Source: CAYMEV01 sp964431655 [NCBI: uncultured bacterium] (GTDB taxonomy: Bacteria > CAYMEV01). Taken from it: a stretch of DNA of 34,053 nt. The stretch is taken from NCBI GenBank assembly GCA_964431655.1, contig CAYSKJ010000015.1:1-34053 (forward strand). Direction: 5' to 3'. Each line of letters opens with the position of its first letter. Position 1 is the stretch's first letter. Shown here piece after piece: positions 31,199-34,053 of the stretch. A program made the translations under genes and the position numbers. The notes below the pieces were generated by a model. It was not told where the DNA came from and searched no databases. It worked only from the letters and a program-made list of their open reading frames with translations.

Positions 31199-33304
31199 AT
31201 GACAGTTAAATCAAGGTATATTGTCTTCAGGCTTATTCTCTTTTTCGGCATTTTTATCCTGTCAGACACAAACATATTGCATGCTTACGTGGGGCCCGGG
31301 GCGGGATTTGCTTTTATTTCCAGCTTTTTTGTTGTATTTCTTACCTTTTTCCTGGTCTTTTTCTCTCTAATGACATACCCCCTGAGGTATATATACAAAT
31401 CCATCAAGAAGAGAAAGATTATAAAAAACTCCAAAACCAGAAGGGCTGTAGTTGTGGGCTTTGACGGAATGGATCCCGTGCTTACCAGAAAATACATAGA
31501 TGAAGGGCTTTTACCCAATTTAGGCAAATTATCCCGGGAATTTACCTTCGCCGATCTCCAGACAACCAGGCCTGCCATAAGCCCTGTGGCCTGGAGCAGT
31601 TTCCAGACAGGGTGCAATCCCGGCAAGCATAATATATTTGATTTTCTGTCAAGGGACAGGGCTACCTACCTTCCTGACCTGTCTTCAACCCAGATAGAGG
31701 ACGCTAAAAGGCATATTAAAATAGGCAGATACAACATTCCGCTGGGAAAGCCCGTTATAAGGCTTATGAGAAAAAGCATTCCCTTCTGGAATATTCTCGG
31801 AAAATACAGTATCAACAATGTCATCCTTAGAGTGCCTATAACCTTCCCCCCGGAAAAGCATAAGGGCATAAACCTTTCAGCCATGTGTGTCCCCGATATA
31901 CTCGGGACCCAGGGCACCTTCACCTTCTATACATCCAGGGATGAAGGAAACCGGCTTATAGAGGAAGGGGGCCAGATAATAACGGTTAAAGCGGAGCAGG
32001 ATATTGTCAAAAGCTATATAAAAGGGCCGGACAATTCCATGAGGCAGGATCAGGAATTTGCCAGGGCTGAATTCTGTGTCAGGATAAAGGATGAAAACAA
32101 TGCGGTTTTGATTATTGATGACAGGAAGTACGACCTGAAAGCAGGCCAGTACACTGAATGGGTAGAACTAACCTTCAGGATGGCTCCTATGGTGAAGGCA
32201 AGGGGCATTGCAAGATTCCTTCTAAAAAAGGCAAAACCTGACTTTGAGCTCTATATGACACCGATTAATATAGACCCTGAAAACCCTGCCATGCCTGTCA
32301 GTCATCCGGTAATATACTCCATCTACCTGGCAAAGAAGTTCGGCAAATTTGCCACCCTTGGCCTTGCTGAGGATACCTGGGCCCTGAGTGAAGGCATCAT
32401 TGACGATGAGGCCTTTATAAAACAGACCTATGACATACACAACGAGAGGGAGCTTATGCTCTTTGACAGCCTTGAGAAGGTGAAGGAGGGCGTCGTGGTA
32501 TGCGTGTTTGACACCACAGACAGGATGCAGCATATGTTCTTCAGGTATCTCGATGAAAATCACCCTGCCAACAGGGGAGCGGACATATCGGAAAAACAGG
32601 ATATTATGAAAGAGCTTTACATAAAGATGGATAATGTTGTCGGCAGGGTATTAAAGGAAATGAAAGAGGATGAATACCTTTTTGTAATGAGCGACCACGG
32701 CTTTAAGCAGTTCCAGAGGGGCATAAACCTTAATGCCTGGCTTCTTGACAATGGCCTGCTGTCCATGAAAGAAAATGCAAAATGCGGTGAATGGTACAGG
32801 GGCGTTGACTGGTCCGGCACAAAAGCCTATGGATTCGGCCTGGGAGGGATATACCTGAACATCAGGAACCGAGAATCCGGGGGCATCCTGGATGAATCCG
32901 CCATTGATGAAACCATTGGAAAGATAATCAGCGGGCTTGAGTCCCTCATAGACCCGAAGACCGGCGAAAAATGCATAAACAGGGTCTACAGGAAATCCGA
33001 TATATTCACCGGCCCCTATACCCGCAATGCCCCTGATCTTATTGTAGGCTACAGGGAAGGGTACAGGGCATCGTGGGATTCGGTAAAAGGCAAGGTATCA
33101 GGGGAAATATTCGAGGACAATACAGACCTGTGGTCAGGTGACCACAGCATCAACCCCGAGGATGTGCCCGGTATCTTTTTCTGCAATAAGAAGGTCAGCG
33201 ACAGGGAACTGAGCATTATGGATATAGCACCAACCATACTCTCACTCTTCGGAATTGACAAGCCTTCCCACATGGACGGCAAAGTAATCAGTTTTGAACA
33301 ATAG
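31199..33304 (+). CDS. Membrane-anchored AlkP-superfamily phosphoesterase
   Basis: A 701-residue phosphodiesterase/nucleotide pyrophosphatase-like protein. Residues 8-30 form a signal-like segment, followed by YVGPGAGF, a second hydrophobic segment (about 36-60) and a basic KKRK stretch, so the catalytic domain is tethered to the membrane; its side is unclear. Catalytic motifs: D89 (VVGFDGMDP), probable Ser nucleophile S128 (nine residues before the T of SPVAWSSFQTG), FDTTDRMQHMFF, MSDHGF, and a late SGDHSI His. About 250 residues longer than the paralogue at 14394, partly from an inserted region (about 215-330). The substrate is unknown; lipid- or envelope-linked phosphodiesters are possible. 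No clear Shine-Dalgarno (TTAGGA). The next gene's Shine-Dalgarno overlaps its stop codon, indicating an operon. Confidence 0.87.
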   Translation: MTVKSRYIVFRLILFFGIFILSDTNILHAYVGPGAGFAFISSFFVVFLTFFLVFFSLMTYPLRYIYKSIKKRKIIKNSKTRRAVVVGFDGMDPVLTRKYIDEGLLPNLGKLSREFTFADLQTTRPAISPVAWSSFQTGCNPGKHNIFDFLSRDRATYLPDLSSTQIEDAKRHIKIGRYNIPLGKPVIRLMRKSIPFWNILGKYSINNVILRVPITFPPEKHKGINLSAMCVPDILGTQGTFTFYTSRDEGNRLIEEGGQIITVKAEQDIVKSYIKGPDNSMRQDQEFARAEFCVRIKDENNAVLIIDDRKYDLKAGQYTEWVELTFRMAPMVKARGIARFLLKKAKPDFELYMTPINIDPENPAMPVSHPVIYSIYLAKKFGKFATLGLAEDTWALSEGIIDDEAFIKQTYDIHNERELMLFDSLEKVKEGVVVCVFDTTDRMQHMFFRYLDENHPANRGADISEKQDIMKELYIKMDNVVGRVLKEMKEDEYLFVMSDHGFKQFQRGINLNAWLLDNGLLSMKENAKCGEWYRGVDWSGTKAYGFGLGGIYLNIRNRESGGILDESAIDETIGKIISGLESLIDPKTGEKCINRVYRKSDIFTGPYTRNAPDLIVGYREGYRASWDSVKGKVSGEIFEDNTDLWSGDHSINPEDVPGIFFCNKKVSDRELSIMDIAPTILSLFGIDKPSHMDGKVISFEQ

Positions 33305-33313
33305 GAGGAAATT

Positions 33314-33508
33314 ATGTTCGGCAAAAAAAAGATAGGGATTGAAAAGAGCCTCTATGACAAGGCTCTTGGCTTTGCAAAAAAGGCAGGCTACAGCAATGTG
33401 GATGAGCTTGTTGTCCACCTTATTGAAAGGGAATTGAGCCAGATAGAAGGCCTCAAGGATGAAAATGAAATAAGGAAGAAGCTGCAGGGTCTGGGATATT
33501 TAGGCTAA
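33314..33508 (+). CDS. Small conserved-looking helical protein
   Basis: A 64-residue basic protein, starting MFGKKKIGIEKSLYDKA and ending RKKLQGLGYLG. The IEKSLYDKALGFAKKAGYSNVDELVVHLIEREL run has the length and pattern of a short strand plus two helices, as in ribbon-helix-helix proteins, but no family was recognised. AGGAGGAAATT just before the ATG overlaps the stop codon of the phosphoesterase gene, and the next gene starts at the base after its stop codon. It could be a regulator or a structural subunit of the membrane assembly; the context favours a role with its neighbours. Confidence 0.75.
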   Translation: MFGKKKIGIEKSLYDKALGFAKKAGYSNVDELVVHLIERELSQIEGLKDENEIRKKLQGLGYLG

Positions 33509-34053
33509 ATGACACTGATAAACCAGATTATAAATTCCATTTTTGACATACTGCTTTTCCCTTTTCAAAGCATGAACCAGTTCTGGGGGATATTCTTTAT
33601 CTCAATCCTGTCCGGCCTTCTGCTGATATACATATTTAAGATCACATCCAACCAGAAAGCCATAAAGAGGGTCAAAAACAGAATAAAATCCCATATATTC
33701 GAGATAAGGCTCTTTGATCTGAATCCATCCAGACTTTTCGGCGTGCTTTTTAAGATACTGGGACAGAACCTGAAGTATATAAGCTACTCAGCTGTTCCTC
33801 TTCTTTTCATGATAATTCCAGTAATACTGATACTCGTCCAGCTTAATTTCAGGTACGGCCTGCGAGCCCATTACCCCGGAGAGAAAACCCTCCTAAAGAT
33901 ATATCTTGCCCAAGACACCGATATATTATCCATTCATCCGGCCATTGACACAAAGGGGCAGGCTGTTGTGGATGCAGGGCCCTTCCGGAACCTGGCCGGC
34001 AATTACATAGCCTATCAGCTAAAGGTAACAGAGCCTGGAAATGACTGGATTGA
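33509..34053 (+). CDS. Membrane protein, truncated at the window end
   Basis: The frame opens at ATG 33509, directly after the previous stop codon, and runs off the window after 181 complete codons. It begins MTLINQIINSIFDILLFPFQ. Visible are a hydrophobic segment around residues 28-46 (FFISILSGLLLIYIF), a basic segment with KAIKRVKNRIK, then two close hydrophobic stretches around 89-112 (SYSAVPLLFMIIPVILILVQL), and a soluble beta-like part. The pattern TM, basic amphipathic stretch, TM loosely recalls DUF106/YidC-related insertase-like proteins, but this is not established. No Shine-Dalgarno of its own, so translation is probably coupled to the upstream gene. Confidence 0.8.
   Translation, partial: MTLINQIINSIFDILLFPFQSMNQFWGIFFISILSGLLLIYIFKITSNQKAIKRVKNRIKSHIFEIRLFDLNPSRLFGVLFKILGQNLKYISYSAVPLLFMIIPVILILVQLNFRYGLRAHYPGEKTLLKIYLAQDTDILSIHPAIDTKGQAVVDAGPFRNLAGNYIAYQLKVTEPGNDWI

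Overview
The window is a bacterial chromosome segment of about 34 kb with moderate GC content. It is dense with protein genes and shows no phage, plasmid or transposase gene. Signal peptides, a lipoprotein, a sigma54-type promoter pair, a selenocysteine tRNA, split glycine decarboxylase subunits and very large cyclase/ATPase/TPR signalling proteins suggest a little-studied Gram-negative-like lineage (for example Aminicenantes/Acidobacteria, a deltaproteobacterial grade, or spirochaete relatives). That placement is inference; no rRNA or marker protein fixes it.

Layout. (1) 1-1612: a zinc-ribbon ORF open toward the left edge, then a tight run of Nudix hydrolase, tRNA-Sec(UCA), small MerR-type regulator and tRNA-Pro(GGG), closed by a strong terminator. 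(2) 1611-9358: a small secreted protein on the minus strand; a 1334-residue SpoIIE-type phosphatase fused to a degenerate cyclase-like domain, a P-loop ATPase and TPR repeats; then a 294-residue protein (IF2N-like N-terminus plus a duplicated DNA-binding-like module) just ahead of a divergent elongation factor G. (3) 9375-15686, minus strand: a compact gene run reading AlkP-type phosphoesterase, lipoprotein, gcvT, gcvH, gcvPA, gcvPB. This is the glycine cleavage system apart from the L protein. (4) 15807-17247: convergent RluA-type pseudouridine synthase and SpoU/TrmH methyltransferase genes. (5) 17339-20092: a secreted subtilisin-like protease with three P domains. (6) 20335-31074: two paralogous secreted proteins with a DUF4384-like N-terminus and a very W/Y-rich domain. 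They surround a minus-strand cluster (two DUF4139-like paralogues and a DUF3465-like protein), a repeat-rich non-coding stretch, and an adenylate cyclase/ATPase/TPR protein. (7) 31199-34053: a membrane-anchored AlkP-type phosphoesterase, a 64-residue protein and a truncated membrane protein, apparently one operon.

The most interesting signal is regulatory. The two W/Y-rich paralogues lie about 9 kb apart. Each has a -24/-12 (sigma54) promoter and, 52 or 72 bp upstream of it, an 18-bp enhancer-like site that is identical at 15 of 18 positions between the two. The 20-bp spacing difference is about two helical turns. This suggests a two-gene sigma54 regulon for an envelope or secreted system controlled by an unidentified enhancer-binding protein. 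A second theme is a pair of giant signalling proteins sharing a cyclase-ATPase-TPR plan: one keeps every cyclase residue checked, the other has lost them and carries a phosphatase domain in front.
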